Origin: Monodelphis domestica
Taxonomy: Eukaryota; Chordata; Mammalia; Didelphimorphia; Didelphidae
NCBI RefSeq assembly: GCF_027887165.1
Contig: NC_077232.1
Location: 8,477,001 to 8,541,000, forward strand
Length of the DNA stretch: 64,000 nt
Direction of reading: 5' to 3'
Shown here: positions 1 to 11,439 of the stretch, piece by piece
How the letters are laid out: each line of letters begins with the position of its first letter
How positions within the stretch are numbered: the stretch's first letter is position 1
Program-made: the position numbers and the translations under genes
The notes under the pieces: model-generated
The model's database searches: none
What the model was told of the DNA's origin: nothing
Seen by the model: only the letters and a program-made list of their open reading frames with translations

Positions 1-1198
1 TCAGGCAGCTGGGGATGGTGACTGACAGGTTAGGTTGGACAAATGTAATAAAAAGTCTTACACTGGAGCCCAGTTACCAATGGCCAAGCCAGGAGAGATG
101 CTTATAGCATCTCAGTGTTTCTTCTGGAAAAAAACTGGGAAGTGCAAGCCAAGGAGCAGACGACAGCATGATGGAGTGTAGCAAAGATCCCAAATAGAAT
201 CCCAGGAGACAGTCCTTGAGAGGCGACATCCAGGGCCAGGGAGATGGCAGCCTACTCTGTGCCCTGGTCAGACCCTATTGGGAGGCCTGGGTCTGGCAGT
301 GCTGCTGACTGGGCTCGGATCATTTGTTACTGGAGAGGGGTGGCAAGGAAACATGCTCCCACAATAGTGGAATGAAGCACCACCAGACCGTTCAGACGGG
401 TTCATTTTGCTTGGCTGTTAACAAGGGAAAGCGAGAAAGCCTTGGCTTGGGCTGGAAGAGGAGGAAGGAGAATCTTCGGGGAGTGACAGCTCATTGTCAC
501 CTTTATCATCGTCATCGTCATCCTTGTCACCATCATAGGAGCTGCCTTGTATTTTAGATACCCAATTCTGTCCTTACAACCGTCCTGGCAGGCAGATGCC
601 ATTTTTATCTCTATTCTACAGATGAGAAGACGGTTAGCAGAGCTATGCTCTGCCCAGAGTCCCACAGCACCCAGCGGTCTGATTCTCTACCCCCTGTGCC
701 ACCGAGCTGCAGGTCACCAGAGAATGGTCACTCCAAGAAAGAGGGATGATTGTCGGCTTCGTGCGAGTAACATGCAAATGCATGACCCTGCCTGCTGACT
801 GCCAGTGGTGTCTTGGGGGCAGTTCCTAGACCCACTGGGCACCGTTAACTGGGTGCTCTGTTTCCATTGACCAATGAACGGACATGTGCTGGAGGAATTG
901 GACCATATCACTCATGACATTCTTGCCTCAAATAAAACCAGACCAAAAAAAAGATGGTGGAGCCAAATGGAAACATGCACTCTGTACTCCTGGGTTCTAT
1001 ATTGCATTAAATGGGAGCTCTCCTCATTTCATGTAGGAGAATCCAGATTTATCGCTGTGGCTAGAAAGTTATTTAAGCCACACATTCCTCTTTTAATATA
1101 AGATAAATAGGAACATCCTCATGGCCTTGTGGTATATCAACCCTTAATCATGTGCTTCACTCTGCCCTGGTCCTCTTCCTCTAGTTTTAGTGCTCCTT
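1..1198. other. No gene recognised
   Basis: This stretch has no reading frame resembling a known protein, no CpG island and no repeat I can name with confidence. Short frames are uninterrupted only by chance. It is probably ordinary intergenic DNA with decayed repeats. Confidence 0.5.
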
Positions 1199-1381
1199 TT
1201 TTTTTTTTAATCCTTACCTTCTGTCTTAGAGTTAATATTGAGTATGATTCCTAGGCAGAACTAGGCAATGAGGATTAAGCAGCTTGCCCAGGGTCACACA
1301 ACCAGGAAGTATCTGAATTCAGATTTGAACCCAGGACCTCCCATCTCCAAGACGGACTATCCACTGAGCTTCTAGCTGCCC
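1199..1381 (-). mobile_element. Marsupial tRNA-derived SINE
   Basis: A T-rich start, the 'cttgcccagggtcacacaaccaggaagt' type core and a 'ggcagctag' terminus (seen here as ctagctgcccc) mark a SINE inserted in minus orientation. It is moderately diverged. The same family recurs throughout the window. Confidence 0.85.
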
Positions 1382-1664
1382 CTGGACCCTTCTTCTTCAG
1401 CCTCCTTAGTAGCCTGTCAGCCAGAGGCTCTTTCACCTTCTTATTGTCCTAGCAACAATCAACCTGCCCCCCCCCACAAGCCTCACCCGGTCCCCCTGCA
1501 GACATCCCTTTGCTCCCTTGATGCAGTCTGGCCTGGATTGGCTCAGTTCCTCCAGGTTTCCTGCTCTGCTGCAGCTGGGCCATCTCCCCTGGTGATATCC
1601 CCTGGCTATCCAAAGGCCTCAGGATGTTCAGTGTCCCTCAACGACAGCCTGGCCCAAACTCTGA

Positions 1665-2305
1665 TGTCACCAGGAACTTTGGAATGACAAACTATGCAGC
1701 TCACTAGTACCAGCTGGACGGGGCAGCCACCTTTGCCCCTGGTGGCAATGGCCTCACATCTCCCCCAGATCCTTTAATGCCCCTTCCCATATTTAACAGC
1801 AGCCTCATGGCTACAGCCAGGCTCCCTTCCTGAGAACTCAATGCACTCCAGTCTTTCTGCCTCCTGGCCGTGACTCAACATCTAGAGAAGTTTCCCCTCC
1901 TGTTTCATACTGTTTCTAGCTCAAACCGTATTGGACAAAGCAAAGGTAAGGAGGCAGACAGTTCTAGGGAAGACAGTGGGAGCACCCAACAGGACCCTTT
2001 GTAGAGCCCAGGGACAAACAGCAGGGTCCAGGCAAAGGAAATCAGTCCTGCAGGGTTTGAGCAACAAATCCAATAGGGATCCAGACTCCTGGATCATAAT
2101 GATCATAATGGTGAGCAGGAGCTTGGGCAGTCCATGCTTCTGGAGTTGGGCAGACTGTAGGCCCAAGAGGCAGGTCAGGAGGGTGGGATGGCTGGTCAAG
2201 AGCTAGAGAGAAAGGGAAAGAGCCAGTGTTCTGAAAAGGCACCAGGGGATCAGCAGGACCCCAAGGGGTGTTTAGAAATAAAAACTAAGGCCTTTCCCTC
2301 CCAGG
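1665..2305 (+). repeat. Copy A of a diverged direct repeat (partner at 23320-23825)
   Basis: This segment shares a long series of collinear blocks with 23320-23825. Shared blocks include 'tgatgtcaccaggaacttt', 'cccctggtggcaatggcct', 'cctcatggcta.agccaggct', 'gaggcagacagttc', 'gggacaaacagc' and 'ggagttgggcag'. Both copies are in the same orientation, about 21.6 kb apart. It does not match the SINE or L1 families seen elsewhere here. It could be a fragment of a segmental duplication or an interspersed repeat I do not recognise. No coding capacity is evident. Confidence 0.7.
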
Positions 2306-2329
2306 GAACATTTTGCCTGGTTGTCTATT

Positions 2330-2402
2330 TCTGATATCTACCTCTACTTCTACAAGTCTTCTCTGCTGTTAGAATGTAAGTTTGTAGGCAGATACTGTGA
2401 AT
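2330..2402 (+). mobile_element. L2 3'-end fragment
   Basis: The text 'gttagaatgtaagttt.taggcaga.actgtg' resembles the 3' end of LINE L2 (gaatgtaagctccttgagggcagggactgt). It is short and diverged. Confidence 0.45.
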
Positions 2403-2405
2403 CTT

Positions 2406-4133
2406 TTTTTTTAATTTTATTTAATTAGTCAATTTAGAACATTTTTCCTTGGTTACAAAAATCATATTCTTTCCCTCCCCTCCCCCTCCCCCTTCCCGTA
2501 GCTGATGTGCAATTCTACTCATTTTTACATGTGTCCTTGATCAAAACCTATTTCCAGATTACTGATATTTGCACCAGGGTGATCACTTGGAGTCTATATC
2601 CCCATTCATATCCCCATCGACCCATGTGATCAAGCAGTTGTTTTTCTTCTGTGTTTCCACTCCCACAGTTCTTTCTCTGGATGTGGATAGTGCTCTTTCT
2701 CATAAGTCCCTCTGAGTTGTTCAGGATCACTGCATTGCTGCTAGTAGAGAAGTCCATTACATTTGATTGTACCACAATGTATCAGTCTCTGTGTACAATG
2801 TTCTCCTGGTTCTGCTCCTCTTAGATTTAAAAGAGTGGAAGCCATAAACTGTAAGAGTTAAAATGGTTGGTTGTCATAAACTGTAGTGATTAAAATTGTG
2901 GAAGACTTAAATTGTTGTAGATAAAAGAATGGATGAGTAAGTTGTGACCGCAGGAAATATGTTTTCACTACAGTGTTTTTGTTTTTAAACCAAATATGAG
3001 GTGGTCGCCAGGGAAATATTCCCAATTATGAAATATACCCAAGTCAACTGGGTTTTATAGAGAATTTAATTAATAATACAATGAGGGATTAAAGAAAGAG
3101 AGAAAGAGAGAAAAAGGAAATAATGAGAAAGGGATAAGCCGGCCCTGGCAGGTCCTGGCCAACCCAGGCCTAAGCCCTAAGAGAAAAGATCAGTCAGTCC
3201 TTAATCACTCACTACAAGATCTGTCCAAGCAAGGATTCTAGTGACACCAGGCCAGCATCATCTCAGCTGCCTCCAGCAGCATAATTCTCAATCTGAATGT
3301 TTCAGAATGTCCCTTGAGCTCCTATCTGAGCTCCTATTTAAAGGGAATTTTCTCCTATGTCACCTCCCCTAAGTCCTTACATCTACCAATCACAGTAGAC
3401 GTTTTTCAAAGGACAGACCATTCTTAGTTCACACCTGAGTAGACTAATCTTTTGAGTAATTCACACCTGAGTAGACTAGAATCTCTGAGTAAGTTTTCAC
3501 CTCTTTGCTCCTTGTAAGCTCACAAGTTGCTTGACCTTTATAGGTACTTAGCACCTTTTTGTATTAGTCCTAAAATAGGCATGGCTTAAGTATGGGTTTA
3601 AGTACTTTTCATTACAACTTTATCTTCCCCTAGGGCAGACCCAAGTAGGTAAAGTAGAATTCTCACATTCCTGCTTTAAGTAGAGTTCACTGCCCAAATG
3701 GGGAATGATCTTAATCCAATCTTATGAAGTGGGGTCTGGGAATTTTTAAGGTTCACACCTCTCACTTCACATCAATTCCAGTTCACATGGAATCCCTCCA
3801 GTTTATTATTCCTTTGAGCACAATAGTATTCCATCACCAACATATGCCACTGTTTGTTCAGCCATTCCCCAATTGATGGGCATCCCCTCGTTTTCGAGTT
3901 TTTGGCCACCACAAACAGCGCAGCTATGAATATTCTTGTACAAACCTTTTCCCTTATGATCTCTTCGGGGTACAAACCCAGCAGTGCTATGGCTGGATCA
4001 AAGACAGTCTTTTAGCGCCCTTTGGGCATACTTCCAAATTGTCCTCTAGAATGGTTGGATCAATTCACAACTCCACCAGCAATGCATTAATGTCCCAACC
4101 TTGCCACATCCCCTCCAACCACTTGAATCTTTT
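2406..4133 (-). mobile_element. Marsupial L1 3' region, minus orientation, split by an LTR
   Basis: The element starts with a T-run, which is the poly-A tail on the other strand, followed by the characteristic L1 3' UTR (ttctttccctcccctccccct..., gttttacatgtgtc-type text, 'caagcagttgtttttcttctg'). It continues at 3768-4133 with 'attccatcaccaacatatgccac...cagccattccccaattgatggg'. A second copy at 5098-5580 shows the two halves were contiguous before the insertion at about 2824-3767. It is truncated at its 5' end and non-coding. Confidence 0.85.
2824..3767 (-). mobile_element. Solo LTR of an endogenous retrovirus (fossil), probable
   Basis: About 0.94 kb of non-L1 sequence lies inside the L1. 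Its size, its position as a clean insertion, and a TATA-like 'tttaaatagg' in the minus direction fit a single LTR left by recombination of an endogenous retrovirus. The family cannot be named from the sequence alone. It must be younger than the L1 it interrupts. No internal retroviral genes are present. Exact termini and target duplication are not certain. Confidence 0.5.
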
Positions 4134-4377
4134 TTTTTTTATGTAGTATAGATGCCTAGTAATTGATTGAAATGTCATAGGCTATTCAACTTTCCTTACT
4201 CTGCCTTGGCAATAGGTGGGGTACTGGGGAGATGGGCAAAGGCAATGACAAGGAACAAGAAAGGCCCAAGAATGACTGACTACCTGGGAACAGTAACCTG
4301 TGGCTCAGGCAGTAGATGCTACTTAACCCAAGGTCACCTGATGAGTTAGGAGCAGAATAAGACTCTGACCCAGGTGT

Positions 4378-4770
4378 CAGTCAATAAACATTTATTAAGT
4401 GCTTACTCTGTGCCAGGCTCTGGGCTGATACTGATGATGTGAAGAGTGTCAAAAGGCCTAGAAAGAAGGTACTCTTCTTTCTAGGAGTTTAGACTCTAAT
4501 GGGGAGATGCTGAGCAAACAAGTCCGTGCAGACAAGACATAGACAGGATAAATCAGAGGTGGTGAAAGGAAGAAAATCATTAGACTTAAGGACAGATTAG
4601 AAAAATGCTTCCTATAGGTTAGATTTTAACTGAGTCTTGAAGGAAGCCAAGGAAGTCAGGAGCTGGTAATGAGAAGGGAGAGTTCTTTTCAGGAGGGATA
4701 ACCAGAGGAAATGCCTAGAGTTGGAAATGGTATGTCTTGTCTGTTGGTGAAACAGCTGGGAGGCCAAAAT
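4378..4770 (-). mobile_element. L2 LINE fragment
   Basis: 'tcaataaacatttattaagtgcttac..tgtgccaggctctg' followed by 'ctaatggggaga' and 'aggaagccaaggaagtcag' is the reverse of the L2 3' end. It is old and non-coding. Confidence 0.75.
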
Positions 4771-4815
4771 GGAACTGTGTATGTAGGGGAATAAGGTGTA
4801 AGAATAATGGGAAGA

Positions 4816-5013
4816 GGGGAACAGCTGGGTGGTTCAGTGGATTGAGAGCCAGGTCTAGAGACAGGAGATCCTAGGTTCAAATCTGGCCTCAGACACTTCC
4901 TAGCTGTGTGACTGTGGGCAAGTCACTTAACCCCCATTGCCCAGCTCTTGCCACTCTTCTACCGTGGAATCAATACATAGTATTTATTCTAAGATGGAAA
5001 GTAAGGGTTTAAA

Positions 5014-5047
<34 letters not shown>
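4816..5047 (+). mobile_element. Marsupial tRNA-derived SINE with (TAA)n tail
   Basis: A full-length plus-strand copy starts with the head 'acagctgggtggttcagtgg', continues through the core 'gggcaagtcacttaaccccc', and ends in a microsatellite of TAA units at about 5013-5047. It is well preserved. Confidence 0.92.
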
Positions 5048-5049
<2 letters not shown>

Positions 5050-5097
5050 GGAAGATAAGTGGGGGAAGGGCCTAGGTCAGTGATGGCAAACATTTTA

Positions 5098-5580
5098 TTT
5101 TCTATTGAAATTTTTTATTTAATTAATTAATTTAGAATATTTTCCCATGGTTGCATGATTCATGTTCTTTCCCTCCCCTCTCCCCCCCCCCAAGTCCGAC
5201 ATGCAATTCTAGTGGGTTTTACATGTGTCACTGATCAAGACCTATTTCCATATTATTGATATTTGCACTAGGGTGATCATTTAGAGTCTACATCCCCAAT
5301 CCTATCCCCATCAACCCATCTGACCAAGCAGTTGTTTTTCTTCTGCTCCCACAGTTCTTTCTCATAAGTTCCTCAGAATTGTCCTGGGTCATTGCATTGC
5401 TGCTAGTAGCAAAGTCAGTTACATTCAATTGTGCTACAATGTATCACTCTGTGTACAATGTTTTGCTCCTTTTATTCTGCATCAATTTCTGGAGGTAGTT
5501 CTAGTTTGCATGGAATTCCTCCAGTTCATTATTCCTTTCAGCACAATAGTATTCCATCACCAGCATATACCACAATTTGT
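5098..5580 (-). mobile_element. 5'-truncated L1 nested in the hAT remnant
   Basis: This is the same L1 3' UTR as at 2406. It is flanked by a perfect 17-bp direct repeat, 'tgatggcaaacatttta', at 5081-5097 and 5581-5597. That is a classic target-site duplication, and it falls in the hAT left terminus, so the L1 arrived after the hAT. Confidence 0.93.
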
Positions 5581-6069
5581 TGATGGCAAACATTTTAGAG
5601 ACAGAGTGCTAGGCCTTACCCCCCACCCCACTCTCCAGACCAAGTGCTGTGCCCCACCACCCCCACCTTGCCCCCTGCCCTGCCCTTACCCCAGACAGGG
5701 GAGGGAAGAAGTGTTCCCATTGGGCTGCTGGGCAGAGGGGTGAGTAATGAGAGGCATATGTGGAGAGGGGAAGGGGAGTGGCCCTAGCACTCTGCTCCCC
5801 TCCAGCTATGTACTACTTTTTGAGCTCTGCTCCCCTCAAACCTAGCTCCTCTCCAACTCTACCACAGGAATCGCCTTCACCACAGACTCAACAGACCTCT
5901 GTCTGTGCCACACCCTCCTGAAGCATGTGACACACACCCCACCCAGCACCTTATCCCAGAGAGGGGAGGGAAGAAGTGCTCCTCATTGGGCTGCTGAGAG
6001 GGGCAGGGAGAAGGTAAGGAATGTCCTCAGCCACATGGAGAGGGGGAATGGTGATACTGCCTGTTGCGT

Positions 6070-6072
<3 letters not shown>

Positions 6073-6120
<48 letters not shown>
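6073..6120. repeat. (AG)n microsatellite
   Basis: An essentially pure AG dinucleotide run of about 48 bp. Confidence 0.97.
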
Positions 6121-6126
<6 letters not shown>

Positions 6127-6710
6127 AAAAAGTAAGGACAAGATGGTGGATGCAAGATCTCCATTTACTATGAAAAAGAGAAAGGTTGTTATAGAAAATA
6201 GAATACTAAGCATGACATCATTTTTAGGGGTATAACTTTCCCACAAAACATTGTTTATGAAAAGACATTTCTAGGGCACTTCTACAAACTCAAGCAATTG
6301 AGGAATATTGACAATAACTTAGGGGTATACAGGAATCAGGGGAAAAGAGAGTCCGGGTCATTTGGTCTTGACATTACAAAAGTTTCTTTGGTCATCAAAA
6401 TAATGAACAACTTAAGGATAATTGTGAAGGAAACTTTCCGGAGATGTCTTTATCTGAGTTTCAACCTAGACAATACCTTTGAACTACTGTATTGAGATCC
6501 GCCTTGCCATAAAATCCCAGGCAAACTCACAAGTATGTCTTTTATGGCTGCTTTCCTCAGTGGGTCTAATTTGTCCTAGGTTCCTCCATAGAGGGGAACA
6601 GCTCCTCCCTAGTCCCTCAGGCTTTCAACTCTGGCGGGCAACTACAGGTATGCTCACAGAGAAGGATCTGCATGCCCTATTGGCACATGTGCCATAGGTT
6701 TGGCCCAGGT

Positions 6711-6930
6711 TATGGAGTGTTTAAATGTCAAACTGCATTTTTTCCTAGATTTAATAGGGAGACACTGGAATTTATTGAGTAGGGGGTGACTGATTAGACT
6801 TGAATTTTAGGATAATCTTTTTGGTGGCTAAGTAGGGAATGGATTGGGGGAGGAAAAGACTGAGGCAGGCAGATTCCCCTCAGGTTCTATTAAGGTAGTC
6901 CAAGTACCAGTCCATGAGGACCTGCCCTAG
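6711..6930 (-). mobile_element. L2 LINE fragment
   Basis: 'taatagggagacactggaatttattgagtagggggtgac' and 'gactgaggcaggcag' match the reverse of L2 upstream of its 3' UTR. It is old. Confidence 0.65.
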
Positions 6931-7380
6931 GATGGGGCAAAATCTACAAGAGGTGTGGCCAAGCTGAAGTTGACATTTGTTGGCCACAGCTTGGATGTGG
7001 AGGTGGGGGTGATAAGGGGACCATGCAGTCTTGATGGCTGTTTTCTCCAGGACCCTCACTGGCTGATTGGCCAAGGCCGCCTAGACCTGACATTCATAGT
7101 TATTTTCTAAGCCCCCCACTTCCTTCAAGGCTCCACCCCCATCCCTCTTTCCCTCAATGATTGGCTGCCAGAGTCCCATCTCCTTGACAACAGCTTGTGG
7201 ATCCCCACTTTCACTGTTGGTTCTGTGATCTGTGACTTTTGAGGGATCACAACAATATGGGTCCTCTAAGGAGTCTCCCTCCACAGATCAAAGGAGAGCC
7301 ACAGCCTTCCCTGGGAGAACCACTCGCTGGGACCTTCCTCCTCTATTCCTCTTAAGGTGCCAGGTAGGGCGGGGCTAGAA
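6931..7380. other. No gene recognised
   Basis: No conserved frame, repeat or CpG island was recognised here. Sequence complexity is normal. Confidence 0.5.
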
Positions 7381-7759
7381 CATGGGTCCCCAAATTTTTT
7401 ACACAGGGGACTGTCCCTCAGACTATTGGAGGACCAGACTATAAAAACCTAACCCTAACCCTAACCTGGCAGCAGTATACACAGTGCAGAATCCCCCTCC
7501 CAGATCTCCGCTCACCATGCTGATGTCTTCCACTGTGCAGCCACATAATCCCTTGCAAGGCGCGTCATTCATTCTAAGACACCACACAAAGGATTATGTC
7601 ACCGGAAGTAGTACTGTACATGAGCGATGCTGCCACATACAGTGCTCCTCTCACTGATCACCAATGAAAGAGGTGCCCCTTCCGGGAGTGCCGAGGGGGC
7701 CAGATACATGGCCTCAGGGGCTGCATGTGGCCTACAAGCCTGGGCTAGGGCCACCCCTG
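7381..7759 (+). mobile_element. Non-autonomous hAT (Charlie-type) DNA transposon
   Basis: The left end 'catgggtccccaaattttttacacagggga' and the right end '...gggccacccctg' are the eroded inverted termini of a hAT family with ends CAGGGGTCCCCAAA...TTTGGGGACCCCTG. Internal text such as 'ccaatgaaagaggtgcccc' and 'ggcctcaggggctgcatgtggcc' is typical of that family, which resembles the OposCharlie-type elements of marsupials. At about 380 bp it carries no transposase. A convincing 8-bp target duplication is no longer visible. Confidence 0.65.
7448..7466. repeat. Short interstitial telomeric repeat
   Basis: Three consecutive CCCTAA units (cctaaccctaaccctaacc) lie inside the hAT remnant, where the family normally has an A-rich stretch. 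Confidence 0.8.
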
Positions 7760-7974
7760 GACCAGCATTAAATACTTCCATATGTAGTTCTAGAAGTGTT
7801 CCCTAGGACTGAGGGAAGGGGTAGCCTGAAGGAAGTGGTGCCCATCAGGGAATGAAGTCTAATGAGCTGCCTGAGGTGCCCGAGCTCTTGCTGCTGAGAC
7901 CCAGACCCAGACCAACAGGAGCTTGGGTTCCTTGGGCTGCAGTTGAGTGCAGGTGTTCTGTGGGGAACTTGCCA

Positions 7975-8490
7975 CCTTCTCCTCCTTCTGCCTTCTTCCT
8001 CCTTTCCTCTTCATCCACTCCATCTGTCCCTCCTTTTCTCCATGCCTCCTCCTCCTTTGCTTGTTCTCTTTCCTCCCTCCTTTTTTATATCCCTCCATTC
8101 CTCTCACTCTATTCCTTTGCTCCTCCATCCCTCCTCCTTTCCTCTTCTGTCCCTCTGTCCCTCTTCCTTTGCTTGTCCTCTTTCCTTTTTTATCCCTTCA
8201 TTGCTCCTTTCCTCTATTCCCTCTTTATTTTTTCATCCCATTCCTGCCCTTTCCTCCTTCCTCACTCTATCTCCCCTTCCTTTTGCTTTTCCTCTCCCCT
8301 CCTTCCTTTTTCCATCTCTCCTGTCCTTTCCTCCTCTGTCATTTCCTCCTTCCCTACTACCTCTTCCCTTTCTCCTTTCTCCCATCTTTATTTTTTATTC
8401 CCTTTTTCCTTCTTTTCCTCTTCCTTTTCTTCTTTCATTTATTCTTATTTTTTCTTCCTCTTTTCTTCCCTCCTTTTTCCTTTCTTTCTC
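7975..8490. repeat. Polypyrimidine tract, ~516 bp
   Basis: Long, nearly pure C/T on the plus strand, built of variants of ctcctttcct, with only scattered purines. All three plus frames stay open for 200 codons or more simply because C/T codons include no stops. The predicted products are Ser/Leu/Phe/Pro strings and not proteins. Confidence 0.93.
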
Positions 8491-9234
8491 ACCTGGCTAC
8501 CCATCTCCTGGCCAGCCGCAACCTGTCATGTCCTGTAGATCCTAGTTTTCTGGCAGCATTACCAACCCCTTGGGCACATAATTTTTGGAGCCCAGATCTG
8601 TAGCCAAAGGATAAAGATTCAGATGGTGAGGAGAATTCCTGGCCAACTTCTCTATCTGATTGCCCTAGGAAGTGGCAGAATATGGGAGGAGGGATTATAG
8701 ACCATCTTGGAAGGAGAGGAAAGCTAGGGCCCATCTAACGGGAATCTACAGCCAGCCTAGGCCAAATGTTGCCCCTGCTAACCTGCACGCTGAGCCAATG
8801 CCTTGGCCATGATTAGGTGGCACCATATACCAGCCTCCCTCCAGCCATCAACATATTGGCAACTGCTAGGAGAGAGATGAGCAGTTTTAGCCAAGAATGA
8901 TTTGCCCTTCTCCTTAGAGCCAGAAGATCTAGGCTGGCTTTATCAAGCAGAAAAGCCTGGGGCTGTCATGAGGGAAAGGAGTTAGCCAGCCCTGTTCTGC
9001 CCTGTCACAGGAGGCAGAATAAGGAACAATGGAAGGAAGCTGGCCCAAGAGGCACAGGCTTTCCTGAGGATCCTTGGATTCCGGTGTGCAGGTGGAGCCT
9101 GGATGGATGCTGGCATCGGCAAACTCCCGAGCTTCCATCAAGGCTGCTTCTGGAGCTCGGTAGCTGGCTGGCCCTTTCTCCCTCGTGAAGTTATTTTGTG
9201 TGGCTTTATTTACCCCTTGTATTCCCTCACCTGT
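8491..9234. other. No gene recognised
   Basis: Unique-looking sequence without a recognisable gene or repeat. Confidence 0.45.
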
Positions 9235-9523
9235 ATATAAATGGTAGTACAGTCCAGTTCAACGGAAGTAAAAACACAGAAGAAAAACGTATGACTTATC
9301 ATTTGTTTATACGGGTATATGATTGGGGGTTTGGGTTTAAAAGATGGCTCTATAGCAAAAATGAATAATATGGAAATAGGTATCAAGGGATAACGCTTGT
9401 ATAACCCAGTGGGATTGCTTATTGGCTCTGGGGGTGGGGGGAAGAAAATGAACCATGGAAACATGGAAAAATATTTTAAAATTTAAATTTTAAAATCAAT
9501 CAATCAATTAATTAATTAATTAA
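9235..9523 (+). mobile_element. L1 3' UTR and tail, plus orientation
   Basis: 'atggaaataggtatcaaggga', 'aacccagtgggattgc' and 'accatggaaacatggaaaaatatt' match the complement of the L1 3' UTR at 2406 and 5098. It ends in an AATC/AATT-rich tail. It is 5'-truncated. Confidence 0.85.
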
Positions 9524-9848
9524 TGGAAACTCCCAGAGAGCAGTGAGTAAATGGGGCTTTTTGTCTTTGTTTTCCTATTTTCTAGCCTTTAATCATGGCT
9601 AAAGCATTGACCTCCGAATCCCTGAATCCCAACTCTGAAGACAGGCTAAAAAGGCCATCTAAGACTCTTAATAGTCCTGTGACCCTGGGCAAGCTTTTGC
9701 TGACTGGGCCTCAGTTTCTTGAGGACATTGGACAATTGGCAGTTGAATTTAAGGTGCTTACACTGGGAGCAAGGATTGATTTCCTTTGATCTATCTTTAT
9801 AGCACTTAGCACAATTGCCTACAGAAGTACTATTAGAAAGACCTTCCA

Positions 9849-10097
9849 GGGGCAGCTGGGTGGCTCAGTGGATTGAGAGCCAGGCCTAGAGACAGGAAGT
9901 CCTGAGTTCAAATGTGGCCTCAGATACTTCCTAACTCTGTGACCCTGGGCAAGTCACTTAACCCCAATTGCCTATGTCTCACCACACTTCTGCCTTACAT
10001 AGTATTGCTTCTGAGGTGGAAGTTAAGGGGAAGGAAGGAAGGAAGGAAGGAAGGAAGGAAGGAAGGAAGGAAGGAAGGAAGGAAGGAAGGAAGGAAG
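9849..10097 (+). mobile_element. Marsupial SINE with (GGAA)n tail
   Basis: A full-length plus-strand SINE whose 3' tail has become a GGAA tetranucleotide array at about 10029-10097. The head, core and 'gggcaagtcacttaacccc' are intact. Confidence 0.92.
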
Positions 10098-11330
10098 CCT
10101 CCAAAAAGGAACTGGATGATGTGAAAATACAATGCCTGTACTTGGCCCTATAGAAGAATTGAAAAAATACAACTCCCTCCCTTATTTGAAAAGGTTCAGG
10201 AAAATGGGTCTGAAATATTGCATGCAATGTTGGTTTACTAGACTGGTCTTTTACCTTTCCTTGAAATTTTTGTCCTGAGGGATGGTTCCCTGAGTGTAGG
10301 AGAGGGGAGGGATATGTTCAGAAACAAAGATGATGTAAAAACAAAATATATCAATAAAAATAAATTTTGCCTCCCCACCCCCAGAATTAAGGGGTTGGAC
10401 TGGATGATTTCTGCGGTCCCTTCTACCTCTCAATCTTTGGGGATTTCTACAGTGGGTTTGAGGGTGATTGGCCCATCAGTAGGATATAAAGACTGTTCAC
10501 TCTGCTAAGATCAGAAAATGTTCTCTCATAGTTCTTACTCCCTGCCTTAATTTATTTGGATCCTATTGAATGGCAAAAAAAAAAACAACAAATTCCCTTC
10601 TGGTCTAAGGCTAAGCTTCCTGGAAGAGTGGCCATGGGTAGTTCTGTATAGTTTAGCTTTGTGGGTAATGCTCAGTGTCTCTGGCCCTCCCAAAATCACT
10701 CACAGGAGACTCTCCTGATGTGAGCTGTATTCCGTTAGGTTGTGCTTTGTCCATTGCTTTCCCACAAGGCAGAGACTTAAGATTCCCTACTTAGGTGAAA
10801 TTTCTACAGCCTTTCTCTTCTTCCTCTTTAGTTCAATTCCTTAGCAAGTGTGGTATGCTAGAGCCTTGGGAACACCAAAAAGCACAAAAAGAATGAGAAG
10901 AAGAGCCTTGGATGAAGAGGCCAGAAAGAACTCTGACCCAATAACTAATCCCAGGAGCTCAGGGCAGAGCCCTCCCTGCTCCTCAGCAGCCTCCATTGGA
11001 CCTGAGGAGAAAACCCTATAATACCTCCCTGCCCTCTAAGGGATGCTTGGTCCTCAGAGTCACCATCAGATCCCCTTGGCAGAACATTCTGGTTTCCCCT
11101 CAGGAAGGAGAACCCTACACAGTGGCAGGTTGTGGTCAAGGAAGCCACTGCAGAAAGCACCAGCCTGAGCCTAACTTCATGATCAGCCTTGGACCTGAAC
11201 AGATGAGGAAGCCCAAGTCACTTCCCTCAGGAGAGGTGTGAGGGACTATAGAGACAGAATGATGGTCCTTGGGTTTGCTGAACTGCCTTCCATGTTACCA
11301 GGGAAGGAAGAGCCCATAGGCTGGAGAGGG
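10098..11330. other. Intergenic; one SINE-tail fragment, otherwise nothing recognised
   Basis: A short fragment at about 10375-10445 (ggttggactggatgatttctgcggtccctt) is the 3' part of a marsupial CORE-SINE. The rest, including about 10945-11240 where several frames are open, shows no recognisable domain or splice structure. Confidence 0.45.
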
Positions 11331-11439
11331 GATCAATTCAACAAGCACCTCTTAAGGACTTACCACTTGCTAGGCCCTGAGTTGAAGCATTTCTTAGAAC
11401 CCTTAGTTTTCCTGCAGTTACAGATGGAGCCTTCCCTTG

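Larger units (their letters stand above)
5078..6710 (+). mobile_element. hAT-like DNA transposon remnant (composite)
   Basis: The left end 'cagtgatggcaaacatttta' and the right end 'ggcacatgtgccataggttt' resemble the paired termini of a hAT family with ends CAGTGATGGCGAACCT.../...GCCATAGGTT. The interior contains GC-rich subterminal sequence. Around 6140-6190 a short frame reads MKKRKVVIENR, reminiscent of hAT/ZBED transposases. An L1 is inserted at 5098-5580 and an (AG)n tract lies at 6073-6120. The element is decayed and family assignment is tentative. Confidence 0.5.

Noticed and set aside
7852-8603. Three overlapping plus-strand frames of 200-228 codons
   Set aside because: They are translations of the polypyrimidine tract, which contains no stop codons in any plus frame. 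Composition is Ser/Leu/Phe/Pro only, with no domain.
9928-10153. Lys/Glu/Gly repeat 'proteins' at the GGAA array
   Set aside because: They are translations of the SINE tail microsatellite at 10029-10097.
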